This document shows, piece after piece, positions 1 to 6,949 of a DNA stretch of 64,000 bases (the first letter of the stretch is position 1; each line of letters opens with the position of its first letter). The notes beneath the pieces are model-generated. The model saw only the letters and a program-made list of their open reading frames with translations. It was not told the origin of the DNA and made no database searches. Source of the stretch: Dermatobacter hominis (GTDB taxonomy: Bacteria; Actinomycetota; Acidimicrobiia; Acidimicrobiales; Microtrichaceae). The position numbers and the translations under genes are program-made. The stretch covers positions 744,001 through 808,000 of the forward strand of contig NZ_CP085840.1 in assembly GCF_020715685.1 (NCBI RefSeq), in the 5' to 3' direction.

Positions 1-747
1 GCCACGCTGCTCCCGCTGCACGAACCGGCCCGGCTCGCCGAGGACCTCATCACGCTCGACCACATCAGCCGGGGCCGGGCGATGACCGTGCTCGGGCTCG
101 GCTACCGACCCGAGGAGTACGAGCTGCACGGCGTCGACTACGCCGACCGGGCGAAGGTCGCCGACCGGAAGCTCGAGCACCTGCTGGAGCTCCTGCGGGG
201 CGCCGACGGCTCCGGGGCCCCGCCCCGCGTCACCCCGGCGCCGTTCTCGTCGCCCATCCCGACGCTCGCCTGGGGCGGCCGGAGCCGGGCCGCGGCGCGG
301 CGGGCGGGCCGCAACGGCATCGGCTTCTTCGCGCAGACCGACGCCCCCGGCCTGCAGGAGGCCTACGTCTCGGCCGCCGAGGCGGCCGGCCACGAGCCGG
401 GGCTGTGCATCCTGCCCTCGCCCGACACGCCCTTCATCGTGTTCGTCGACGACGACGTGGACCGGGGCTGGGACGAGGTCGGTGCCGCCCTGCTCGTCGA
501 CGCCGAGTCGTACCGGAGCTGGAGCGACGCGGCCGGCACCACCGAGGGCACCGCCAGCCTGTCGGCGGCGACGACCGTCGACGACCTGCGCGCCGCGGAG
601 GCGTCGCACCGGGTCGTGACCAAGGAGGGCGCCCGCCGGATCGTCGCCGAGCACGGGATCCTGGGGCTCCACCCGCTGTGCGGCGGGCTCGACCCCGAGG
701 TCGGGTGGCGGTACCTGCGCAACGCGGTCGACGCGCTCGGCGCCTGA
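1..747 (+). CDS. LLM-class flavin-dependent oxidoreductase, 5'-truncated
   Basis: The reading frame is open from the first base, so the true start lies outside the window; an internal ATG at 82 is not the start. The visible N-terminal part (LPLHEPARLAEDLITLDHISRGR in two overlapping pieces) is the hallmark of bacterial luciferase-like TIM-barrel enzymes, which use reduced FMN or F420 as cofactor. The visible 248 residues cover the C-terminal two thirds of a roughly 320-residue family. The C-terminus ends with a helix rich in Trp/Tyr (VGWRYLRNAVDALG), as in relatives. The exact substrate cannot be read. Another member of the same superfamily sits at 24640-25608. The following small gene begins 45 bases downstream, so co-transcription is possible. 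Confidence 0.85.
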   Translation, partial: ATLLPLHEPARLAEDLITLDHISRGRAMTVLGLGYRPEEYELHGVDYADRAKVADRKLEHLLELLRGADGSGAPPRVTPAPFSSPIPTLAWGGRSRAAARRAGRNGIGFFAQTDAPGLQEAYVSAAEAAGHEPGLCILPSPDTPFIVFVDDDVDRGWDEVGAALLVDAESYRSWSDAAGTTEGTASLSAATTVDDLRAAEASHRVVTKEGARRIVAEHGILGLHPLCGGLDPEVGWRYLRNAVDALGA

Positions 748-792
748 TCCGGGTCATCCCCTGAGCCGCGCATCGGCGCGAGCATCTCCGCC

Positions 793-1014
793 ATGACCGA
801 GCGAGACGAGCTGCAGCAGGAGCTGGACACCCTCGACGCGGACCTTGCCGCGGCACGACGCCAGCTGGAGAGCCTGCGCGAACAGCGGGAGGACCCCGAC
901 GCGCTGCCCGACACGTCCGACGACGCCGTGCTGATCCGGGAGTTCGAGGACCAGCGCGAGATCGTCGCCCAGCTCGAGGCCCGCCACCGCGCGCTCACCG
1001 AGCAGCTCGGCTGA
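793..1014 (+). CDS. small coiled-coil protein of unknown function
   Basis: This 73-residue acidic protein starts at ATG 793. Nearly the whole length is predicted helix with heptad-like spacing of Leu (LQQELDTLDADLAAARRQLESLR), interrupted by a short loop around residues 36-45 (DPDALPDTSDD). I see no signal peptide, membrane segment or metal site. I do not recognise the family. It lies between an LLM oxidoreductase and a cupin gene on the same strand, and its base composition matches the neighbours. It could be a small oligomerisation or scaffold protein, but that is only a guess. The reading frame is clean and non-overlapping, which supports it being real. Confidence 0.6.
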   Translation: MTERDELQQELDTLDADLAAARRQLESLREQREDPDALPDTSDDAVLIREFEDQREIVAQLEARHRALTEQLG

Positions 1015-1068
1015 CCCCGGGCCGCGATCCGGCGCCTCGAGGTCGGACCCGGTGCGAGACTCGCGGCC

Positions 1069-1464
1069 GTGGTCGTCAACGAGCGCACCGGCGAGCAGGT
1101 CGAGTTCGTCGTCGACACCCCCGAGCTGCTCCAGATGGACGTCACCTGGACGCGCCCCGGGCATCGATCGCTCCGCCACCGCCACCCGGGGATGGAGGAG
1201 CGCTGGACGATCGTCGAGGGCCGCGCCGCGTTCGAGATCGACGGCGTGATCGTCGACGCACGCGAGGGCACCACGGTCGTCGCACCGATCGACCGACCGC
1301 ACGTGGCGTGGAACCCGACCGAGGGAGCGGTGCGGCTGCGGATCGAGATGCGCCCCGCGCTCCGTTGGGCGGAGTTCACCCGCCGGTTCTTCGCCGGCGA
1401 GGACCCGGCGGCGCTGCTCGAGGAGTACGCCGACGAGGTGGTGCTGGCCCCGCTGGAGGCCTGA
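1069..1464 (+). CDS. cupin-domain protein
   Basis: This 131-residue single-domain cupin has motif 1 at about residues 30-52 (PGHRSLRHRHPGMEERW, then EG), with the His-x-His and Glu that usually bind a metal. Motif 2 is at about residues 75-88 (APIDRPHVAWNP), supplying the last His. The GTG at 1069 is used because the protein aligns to the cupin core directly from there; a second possible start at 1052 lies in another frame. Small cupins of this type are isomerases, dioxygenases or ligand-binding proteins, and the substrate is unknown. It is convergent with the quinone-reductase-like gene that ends at 1509. Confidence 0.75.
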   Translation: MVVNERTGEQVEFVVDTPELLQMDVTWTRPGHRSLRHRHPGMEERWTIVEGRAAFEIDGVIVDAREGTTVVAPIDRPHVAWNPTEGAVRLRIEMRPALRWAEFTRRFFAGEDPAALLEEYADEVVLAPLEA

Positions 1465-1508
1465 CCCGGCCTCACGGGGAGGTGCAGCGCCTCGTGCGAG
1501 CGGGGCGG

Positions 1509-2462
1509 TCACGCCTCCCGTGTGAGCAGGGTCTTGCCGACGACGAGGCGGGCCTCCATCGCACGGTGGGCCTGGGCGGCGTCCGCCATCGGGACCCGCG
1601 ACCCCACGACCGGCCGGAGCCGCCGGTCGGCGACCGCGGCCACCGCCTCGGCGCTGCGGGCGACGAGCGCGGCCGGGTCGGGCGGTCCGAGGCGCCGCAC
1701 CTCGACCGCCGGCGCCGCCCCCGTCGGCGTGGCCGACCCGCTGGCCATGCCGAAGGGCACGAACACGCCGCCCGGACGGACCAGGTCGAGCGCTGCGGCG
1801 CCGACCTCGCCGCCGACGCCGTCGAACGCCACGTCGATCGGGCCGACCTGGACCCGGACCCGACCGGCCCACCCCGGCGCCGCCACCACCACGGTGCGGG
1901 CCCCGAGCTCGGCGGGGACGCCGGCCTTCGCGGCCGAGCCCACGACGGCCACCACGTCGGCACCCTCGGCCACGAGCAGCTGGACCAGCAGCGTGCCGAC
2001 CCCGCCCGCCGCCGGCGCGACCAGCACGGTGGCCCCGGCGGGGACGGCCCCGGCGGCGAGCACCGCGAGCGCAGTGCGGCCGTCGGCCAGGACGGCCAGC
2101 GCGTCGAGCGGATCGACGCCGTCCGGGACGTCGACCAGCGCGGATGACGGCGCGACGGCGAGCTCCGCGTCGCCACCGCGCCCGCCGGTCGACGTGACGA
2201 CGGTCGCGCCGATCGACGAGCGCGCGACGCCGTCGCCGACGGCCACCACCCGGCCGGCCACGCCGTTGCCCAGCACCGCCGGCAGCTCGGGGAGCATCTG
2301 CGGGTTCGGTGGACGGCCGGCCCGGATCTGCGTCTCGACGAACGTCACGCCGGCGGCGGCCACCTCGACGAGCACCTCGCCCGGGCCCGGCGCGGGGTCG
2401 GGCACCTCCGTCCAGCGCAGCACCTCCGGGGGCCCGAACCGTTCCAGCACGACTGCTCGCAT
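1509..2462 (-). CDS. zinc-type alcohol dehydrogenase / NAD(P)H:quinone reductase-like (MDR superfamily)
   Basis: The 317-residue protein starts at ATG 2462 with MRAVVLERFGPPEVL, the characteristic quinone oxidoreductase beginning. The GroES-like domain occupies about residues 1-120 and the Rossmann domain about 120-250, with the nucleotide-binding stretch APAAGGVGTLLVQLL. The structural zinc cysteines of classical alcohol dehydrogenases are absent, so a quinone or enone reductase acting with NADPH is likelier. The frame stays open upstream to 2588, but the shorter start restores the family N-terminus. It is divergent from a TetR gene at 2603. The 140-base gap carries two identical-type palindromes, so that regulator probably controls it. 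Confidence 0.85.
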   Translation of the reverse strand: MRAVVLERFGPPEVLRWTEVPDPAPGPGEVLVEVAAAGVTFVETQIRAGRPPNPQMLPELPAVLGNGVAGRVVAVGDGVARSSIGATVVTSTGGRGGDAELAVAPSSALVDVPDGVDPLDALAVLADGRTALAVLAAGAVPAGATVLVAPAAGGVGTLLVQLLVAEGADVVAVVGSAAKAGVPAELGARTVVVAAPGWAGRVRVQVGPIDVAFDGVGGEVGAAALDLVRPGGVFVPFGMASGSATPTGAAPAVEVRRLGPPDPAALVARSAEAVAAVADRRLRPVVGSRVPMADAAQAHRAMEARLVVGKTLLTREA

Positions 2463-2532
2463 CCCTGCTCCGATCGTCCGGGGCCCTCGGACGGCCCGTC
2501 TCCTCGGTCCGCGGCATGTCGCCCGGGCCGTC

Positions 2533-2585
2533 CGGAGCGGATCGCTCCGTTCGACGGCCAGTATCGGAGCGTATCGCTCCGTTCG
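2533..2585. promoter_or_regulatory. two direct copies of a TetR-type palindromic operator
   Basis: Two 21-base copies sit at 2533-2553 and 2565-2585, exactly 32 bases apart (about three helical turns). Each contains GGAGCG-N3-CGCTCC followed by GTTCG; they differ at only one base in the spacer region. They lie between the divergent quinone-reductase-like gene (start 2462) and the TetR gene (start 2603). The proximal copy ends 17 bases before the TetR start codon, which suggests autoregulation. The site is seen; the binding protein is inferred. Confidence 0.75.
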
Positions 2586-2602
2586 CAAGTAGCCTGCGAT
2601 GC

Positions 2603-3253
2603 GTGGCCGAGTCGAGCGCCCGTCCCCGAGGTCGCGCCGCCGAGGCGCAGCGCAACGACCGGCTCGTGCTCGAGGCCGCCCGCGACCTCGTCGCGACCGA
2701 GGGACCCGGCGTCTCGGTCGCGGCGATCGCCGACCGGGCCGGCGTCGGCATGGGCAGCCTCTACCGCCGCTACCGCTCCAAGACCGAGCTGCTCCAGCGG
2801 CTCTGCGTGATGGCGATGGACGAGGCCATCGCCGCCGCCGAGCAGGGCTTGGCCGAGCCCGACGCGTGGACCGGCCTGGCCCACTACGTGCGGCGGTGCG
2901 TCGAGTTCCGCTCCGGCTCCCTCGGCTCGCTCGCCGGTGCGATCCCCACGACGCGCGAGATGTGGGACACGGCCGCCCGAGGGCGTGGCATGGTCGACCT
3001 CCTGGTGGCCCGCGCCCACAACGCCGGGGCGCTGCGGGCCGACGTCACCGCCATCGACGTCGCCCACCTCGTGCAGTTGTTCGCACCGTCGCTCCCGGTC
3101 GCCGACCCCGAGGAGGCCGGCAACGCCAGGGACCGGCTGCTGGCGATCGCGCTGGACGGGCTGCGGCCCGGATCGGCCGAGTCGCTCCCTGGCCGGGCGC
3201 CCGACCCGGCCGCGTACGGAGCGGCCTGGGCCGCGGCCGCCGAACCTGACTGA
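2603..3253 (+). CDS. TetR-family transcriptional regulator
   Basis: This 216-residue protein has an N-terminal helix-turn-helix at about residues 20-65 (GVSVAAIADRAGVGMGSLYRRY, quoted in parts: VSVAAIADRAG, MGSLYRRYRSK), typical of TetR repressors, followed by an all-helical ligand-binding domain. GTG 2603 is chosen because it is the first start after the operator pair; the frame is open much further upstream but that region is antisense to the neighbouring enzyme. No clear GGAGG precedes it, so the transcript may be leaderless or nearly so. It probably represses itself and the divergent oxidoreductase through the palindromes at 2533-2585. The ligand is unknown. Confidence 0.85.
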   Translation: MAESSARPRGRAAEAQRNDRLVLEAARDLVATEGPGVSVAAIADRAGVGMGSLYRRYRSKTELLQRLCVMAMDEAIAAAEQGLAEPDAWTGLAHYVRRCVEFRSGSLGSLAGAIPTTREMWDTAARGRGMVDLLVARAHNAGALRADVTAIDVAHLVQLFAPSLPVADPEEAGNARDRLLAIALDGLRPGSAESLPGRAPDPAAYGAAWAAAAEPD

Positions 3254-3300
3254 GCCGACCGCGGCCGGCGCCCCATCGAGCTCACCCGTCGTGTCCCGGA

Positions 3301-3702
3301 TCAGTCGGCGGGAGCGACGTCGGCTCGGCCGAGGTCGATCGCCACCGGCAGCGAGCGGTCCCGCCAGCCCGCGAGGTCGCCGTGGCCGCGGGGCTGGTAC
3401 TTGTCGAACACCAGCTGCCGGGCCGCGGCGGACTCGTCGTCGTCGACGTCCAGGACCCTCGCCTCGCCCGGGTGCGCCGGGGCGTCGCGCGTGGCGATGC
3501 CCACGGTGCAGCGGGCGTCGGCCCGCAGGTTCCGCACCCAGTCGGAGGAGTCCCGACCGCCGGCCAGGAGGTAGAGCGTCGTGCCGTCGTCGGCGACGGC
3601 GAACCAGATCTCGATCCGGTGCGGCGCGCCGCTCCGGCGGCCGGTCGTCGTGAGGTAGCAGAAGTCGGCGTCGGGGTCCGCCACCGGTCCGGTCGTCGCC
3701 AT
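3301..3702 (-). CDS. nitroreductase/deazaflavin-dependent oxidoreductase family protein
   Basis: The 133-residue protein has the split-barrel flavin-binding fold of the Ddn/DUF385-type family: LTTTGRRSGAPHRIEIWF at about residues 17-34 and LLAGGRDSSDWVRNLRADARC at about 44-64 are the family signatures (the Gly-Arg-x-Ser-Gly and the Asp-Trp-x-x-Asn-Leu motifs). Such enzymes use F420H2 or bind similar cofactors to reduce quinones or nitro compounds. ATG 3702 is preferred over an upstream in-frame start because AGGAGG lies 7 bases before it. It is convergent with TetR 2603-3253 and may be co-transcribed downstream of the flavodoxin gene that starts at 4339. The substrate is unknown. Confidence 0.8.
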   Translation of the reverse strand: MATTGPVADPDADFCYLTTTGRRSGAPHRIEIWFAVADDGTTLYLLAGGRDSSDWVRNLRADARCTVGIATRDAPAHPGEARVLDVDDDESAAARQLVFDKYQPRGHGDLAGWRDRSLPVAIDLGRADVAPAD

Positions 3703-3763
3703 GGTCGTCCTCCTGGTCGCCCCCGGCAGCACCGACGGGCGGCCCAGGGTGCCACGGTCGCCC

Positions 3764-4339
3764 TCAGCCGGCCACGGCAGCTCGTCCGCCGACGGCGGCG
3801 GCGAGCGCGGCGCCCCACTCCCGGGCCCGCACCTCCTCTCCCGGTTCCAGGTCGTCGTGATCGGTCACGAAGAAGCTGGCGGGATCGACGACGAGCCGGG
3901 CGCCGTGGCGCCGCAGGAGCTTGGCGATGCCCTTCGACGCCCGGCCCGACACCACGGCGGCCATGTGCCGGCGGGTGTCGAACGCGGCGGCGTCCACCGC
4001 CAGCTCCGCACCGCCGAGCCACTCCCTCAGGCCTGTGCCGTCGGCGTCGTCGTCGAGCGTGAGCCACTCGTGTTCGCCTGCGGCCTCCCTCGCGGCGGTC
4101 CGCGTGCTCTCCCGGCTCATGCCGTGGACGTGCGTCGGCCCGCCCACCACCAGGAGGTCCACTCCGGCGAGGTCGGGACCGTCGTCGTGGCCGACCGGCA
4201 CGACGGTGGCCGCCACGCCTCCGTCGCGGAGCCCGTCACCGATCGCGGTCGCGATGCGGTGGGTGTTGCCGTACATCGACTCGTAGACCACGAGCGCCCG
4301 CTGGGCGCTGCGCTGGCCGGTCCGGTCCTGGATCTCCAT
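3764..4339 (-). CDS. flavodoxin family protein
   Basis: This 191-residue protein starts with a short basic tail and then the FMN phosphate-binding loop VVYESMYGNTHRIA at about residues 17-30, followed by the flavodoxin alternating beta-alpha pattern (DLLVVGGPTHVHGMS at about 61-75). It is about 40 residues longer than a minimal flavodoxin, mainly from an insertion rich in charged residues around 80-110. It is preceded by GGAGGTGGACC directly before ATG 4339. The protein is a soluble electron carrier or quinone reductase of the flavodoxin type. The neighbour downstream (ending 3301) is another reductase, and RidA lies upstream on the same strand. Confidence 0.85.
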   Translation of the reverse strand: MEIQDRTGQRSAQRALVVYESMYGNTHRIATAIGDGLRDGGVAATVVPVGHDDGPDLAGVDLLVVGGPTHVHGMSRESTRTAAREAAGEHEWLTLDDDADGTGLREWLGGAELAVDAAAFDTRRHMAAVVSGRASKGIAKLLRRHGARLVVDPASFFVTDHDDLEPGEEVRAREWGAALAAAVGGRAAVAG

Positions 4340-4427
4340 GGTCCACCTCCTCGGTCTCCCACCCCGATCATCGGACCGGGCGATGGCGAGGGGCAGGGCC
4401 GAAGGTCCCGACCTCGGCCGCCGCGGA

Positions 4428-4817
4428 TCAGACGACGGCGATCGCGTCGATCTCGACGAGGCAGCCCGCGTTCAGGCCCGACACGACGTGGACGCTGATC
4501 GCCGGCGGCGGGTCCGACGGGTCCCACACCCGCTGGAAGGCGGCGACGCCCTCGTCGAAGGAGTGGCCCTCGGCGACCGCGATCGTCCAGGACACGATGT
4601 CGCCGAGGCCGGCGCCCTCGCTCTCGAGGATCGTCCGCAGGTTGCGGAAGGCCTGCTCCGACTGCTCGCCGACCGACGGGCCCACGAGCTTGCCGTCGGC
4701 GTCGACCCCGTTCTGGCCGCCGATGTAGATCGTCTTCGACGGCTGCTCCACGACCACGGCCTGGCTGAACGCCGGGCTGCGGTGGAGCCCCTCGGGGTTG
4801 ATGTGTCGCGTGCCCAT
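4428..4817 (-). CDS. RidA family (YjgF/YER057c/UK114) protein
   Basis: This 129-residue protein has the complete RidA layout: SQAVVVEQPSKTIYIGGQNGVDADG at the front, QAFRNLRTILESEGAG in the middle, and PAISVHVVSGLNAGCLVEIDAIAV at the end. RidA proteins are trimers that hydrolyse reactive enamines/imines to ketones. The usual substrate-contacting Arg before the C-terminal strand appears replaced here (PPPAISVHVV instead of PARSTV), so it may belong to a non-deaminase subfamily. ATG 4817 is preceded by GAGGAGG at the right spacing. It diverges from the CGNR gene at 4872 around a perfect palindrome (4851-4871), which suggests that gene product controls it. Confidence 0.85.
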   Translation of the reverse strand: MGTRHINPEGLHRSPAFSQAVVVEQPSKTIYIGGQNGVDADGKLVGPSVGEQSEQAFRNLRTILESEGAGLGDIVSWTIAVAEGHSFDEGVAAFQRVWDPSDPPPAISVHVVSGLNAGCLVEIDAIAVV

Positions 4818-4850
4818 GGTCGCCTCCTCGTGCCGGCCGCTCCGGCGGTC

Positions 4851-4871
4851 GACACCACTTATAGTGGTGTC
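4851..4871. promoter_or_regulatory. perfect palindromic operator overlapping both divergent -10 elements
   Basis: The arms GACACCAC (4851-4858) and GTGGTGTC (4864-4871) are perfectly complementary around a TTATA centre. On the plus strand TATAGT (4860-4865) and on the minus strand TATAAG (4863-4858) resemble -10 boxes for the two divergent genes. The plus-strand start codon follows immediately at 4872, six bases after the -10-like box, so the CGNR gene transcript is probably leaderless. Confidence 0.75.
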
Positions 4872-5474
4872 ATGCACGGCGACGCAACGGGACGGGTGCT
4901 CACCGATCCCCGGACCGGCGTGTCCTTCCCCTTCGATGCGGGGGCGCACTGCCTCGACTTCGCCCACTCCGGCGGCGAGGGGCCCTACGCGGTGTTCGAG
5001 TCGCTGCACCGGCCGGAGGACCTGGCCGACTGGCTCGCCCGTCCCCCGCTCGGCGCAGGGCTGACGGAGCCTCCGACGGCCCGCGACCTGGTCGAGGCCA
5101 AGCGGCTGCGCCAGGCGATCTGGACCGCGGCCCACGCCGCCGCCGACCGACGGCCGCTCGACCCCGCCGATGTCGACACCATCAACCGCGCCGCGGCGTG
5201 GCCGACCCCGGTGCCCGAGCTGGTCGACGGGGGCGCCGCATCGGCCTGGGCCGCGCCGGTGCGGGCGCGGCAGGTCCTGTCGCTCCTGGCGAGGGAGGCG
5301 GTGGCGCTGCTGTCGGGACCGTCGGCGGGCCGCATCCGCGAGTGCGCCAGCGACGACTGCCCGCTCGTGTTCGTCGACACCTCTCGCCCCGGGGCCCGGC
5401 GGTGGTGCGCGATGGAGCGCTGCGGGAACCGCCACAAGCAGCGGGCGCGGCGGGCGCGCCGCGCCGACCCCTGA
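4872..5474 (+). CDS. ABATE-domain / CGNR zinc-finger protein, probable transcriptional regulator
   Basis: This 200-residue protein has the ABATE-type N-terminal domain (FDAGAHCLDFAHS at about residues 17-29) and a C-terminal CGNR zinc finger at about 155-195: C-x4-C (CASDDC) followed by C-x4-C and GNR (WCAMERCGNR). The finger is followed by a basic tail RHKQRARRARR. CGNR proteins are thought to bind DNA; the family is poorly characterised. ATG 4872 is the first codon after the palindrome and has no ribosome-binding site, consistent with a leaderless message. It likely autoregulates and controls the divergent RidA gene through the operator at 4851-4871. A strong hairpin follows at 5527-5559. 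Confidence 0.85.
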   Translation: MHGDATGRVLTDPRTGVSFPFDAGAHCLDFAHSGGEGPYAVFESLHRPEDLADWLARPPLGAGLTEPPTARDLVEAKRLRQAIWTAAHAAADRRPLDPADVDTINRAAAWPTPVPELVDGGAASAWAAPVRARQVLSLLAREAVALLSGPSAGRIRECASDDCPLVFVDTSRPGARRWCAMERCGNRHKQRARRARRADP

Positions 5475-5526
5475 AGCACGGCTCGGACGAGGCGCCCTGA
5501 ACCCGGTCGAGGCTCCTGGTGGCCGT

Positions 5527-5559
5527 GGCGATCGTCGGCCTCACGGCCGGACGATCGCC
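5527..5559. terminator. strong hairpin between convergent genes, probable bidirectional terminator
   Basis: Arms GGCGATCGTC (5527-5536) and GACGATCGCC (5550-5559) are perfectly complementary. Inside them GGCC-TCAC-GGCC can extend the stem with one bulged G. No run of T follows. It lies 52 bases after the CGNR stop and 4 bases past the stop of the convergent small gene. The segment GGCCTCACGGCCGG is present twice in direct orientation, once in the loop and once just after the stem. Confidence 0.65.
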
Positions 5560-5563
5560 GGCC

Positions 5564-5839
5564 TCACGGCCGGGTCGACCCGCTGACCCCCGACCGCAGC
5601 GCGGCCGAGGCGCAGCGCTGGGGCGGGACGCAGGTGAACCAGCAGCCGACGTCGGCCATGCCGTTCCAGCTGCAACGGGCCGCGACCGCGAGCCAGTGCC
5701 GGACGTGGGCCAGCCGCACGCGCCGGCGCCACCCGGGATCGTCGGTCAGCGGGCGCACCAGGTCGTCGAAGTGCACGTCGACGGCCCCCGTGCCGTTCGT
5801 CGGCGCCGACGTGTCGTCCTCACCCTTGCGTGGCTCCAT
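5564..5839 (-). CDS. hypothetical small cysteine-containing protein
   Basis: A 91-residue protein starting at ATG 5839 (MEPRKGEDD) is proposed; the frame is open to 5902 but the upstream part is very basic and less protein-like. The middle has a Trp/Arg/His-rich helix (DPGWRRRVRLAHVRHWL) and the end has four Cys within about 25 residues (ARCSW, GCWFTC, QRC), possibly a metal or disulfide site. I do not recognise a family. Support is the acidic-to-basic domain pattern, typical third-position GC, and a terminator-like hairpin placed just after its stop. It could still be a chance open frame, so confidence is limited. Confidence 0.4.
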   Translation of the reverse strand: MEPRKGEDDTSAPTNGTGAVDVHFDDLVRPLTDDPGWRRRVRLAHVRHWLAVAARCSWNGMADVGCWFTCVPPQRCASAALRSGVSGSTRP

Positions 5840-5920
5840 CCCCCGTCCCCTCGCTCGGAGTGCGTCTCCCGCGAGGCTACGACGTGCTGAGACGGATGTC
5901 ACGCCTTGATGAGGGGTCGC

Positions 5921-6931
5921 TCACTCCCGCCGGTCGTCCCGCCCCTGCGGGTCCGCTCCGGTCACCTCGTCGACCAGTCCCCAGCCCTGCGCCGTCGCCG
6001 CCCCGATGCGCTCGCCGGTGAGGGCCAGCCGGCAGGTCCGGTGCCGGCCGACGCGGCGCGTGATCGACACCGTGCCGCCCGCGCCCGGGATGAGGCCCAT
6101 CGACAGCTCCGGGAGCCCGATCGCCACGTCGGGGGCAGCCCGAACCGTGCCGGCGAACGCCGCCAGCTCGATCCCCGAGCCGACGCACGCACCGTGCAGT
6201 CGCACCTCGACCCGGTCGCGCACCGCGTGCAGGGCACGGCCCAGGCTCCGCTCCTGCCGGACGAGGTGGGCGACCGCCGGATCGGGGGCGGTGCCGAACT
6301 CGTCGAGGTCGCCGCCGCTGCAGAACGACGGGCCGGCGCCGTCGAGCACGACCCGGCGGATCGACGGGTCGAGCGCCACGAGCGCCAGCTGCTCGGCCAA
6401 CGCGTCGCGCATGCCGGCGTCGAGCGCGTTGCGCCGGTCCGGCCGGTGCAGCGTCAACCGCAGCACGTCGCCGTCCCGCCGCACGAGCACCGGGTCGGCG
6501 GTGGCGGGCACCGGTTCGGCCGGGCGCGCGGCGCGCCACCGCCGGAACTCGCCGCCGGCCTGCAGCGCGCCGTAGCACGCGGACTCGGCCAGGAGCCCGG
6601 CGTCGACGGTGAGGCCGTCGGACACTCGGAGCAGCCCCACCAGCGTCAGCGCCGCGACCGGGTGGCGCCCGACGACGGCGGCGACCTGCTCCACCGCGCC
6701 GGCGTCGTCGAGCACCGCGTCGCAGCACGCGGGCGCGGCGGCGGGATCGGACGACCGCCCCACCACCACCGCCGGTAGCGACGGCGGGAGGACGACGTCG
6801 AGGTCGGTCGGTTCCGCTGCGTCGAGGTCGACCACGAGCAGGCCGGCGCCATCGGCGTCCCACGGCGGCGTCGTCGCGGCATCGGCGACCAGCCGACGCA
6901 GCTCGTCGGCTCCGACCTCGACCGCTCGCAC
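5921..6931 (-). CDS. enoyl-CoA hydratase/isomerase (crotonase) family protein with N-terminal extension
   Basis: The 336-residue protein carries a crotonase domain in its C-terminal part, about residues 140-330: PDRRNALDAGMRDAL, the oxyanion-hole segment GPSFCSGGDLDEF, the second oxyanion segment GSGIELAAF, and LPELSMGLIPGAGGT, whose Glu matches the catalytic acid of hydratases. The first about 135 residues do not look like a full crotonase and include a helical stretch (GLLAESACYGALQAGGEFRRW) seen in actinobacterial relatives. GTG 6931 is chosen as the last start before the divergent CoA transferase gene at 6950. The two genes start only 18 bases apart, so promoters must overlap or lie inside the genes. 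It probably hydrates or isomerises an unsaturated acyl-CoA. Confidence 0.8.
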   Translation of the reverse strand: MRAVEVGADELRRLVADAATTPPWDADGAGLLVVDLDAAEPTDLDVVLPPSLPAVVVGRSSDPAAAPACCDAVLDDAGAVEQVAAVVGRHPVAALTLVGLLRVSDGLTVDAGLLAESACYGALQAGGEFRRWRAARPAEPVPATADPVLVRRDGDVLRLTLHRPDRRNALDAGMRDALAEQLALVALDPSIRRVVLDGAGPSFCSGGDLDEFGTAPDPAVAHLVRQERSLGRALHAVRDRVEVRLHGACVGSGIELAAFAGTVRAAPDVAIGLPELSMGLIPGAGGTVSITRRVGRHRTCRLALTGERIGAATAQGWGLVDEVTGADPQGRDDRRE

Positions 6932-6949
6932 GGCAACAATGGTCCCACG

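Noticed and set aside
2309-2602. N-terminal extension of TetR 2603-3253
   Set aside because: It would run through the operator pair and antisense to the neighbouring oxidoreductase; the family domain begins right after GTG 2603.
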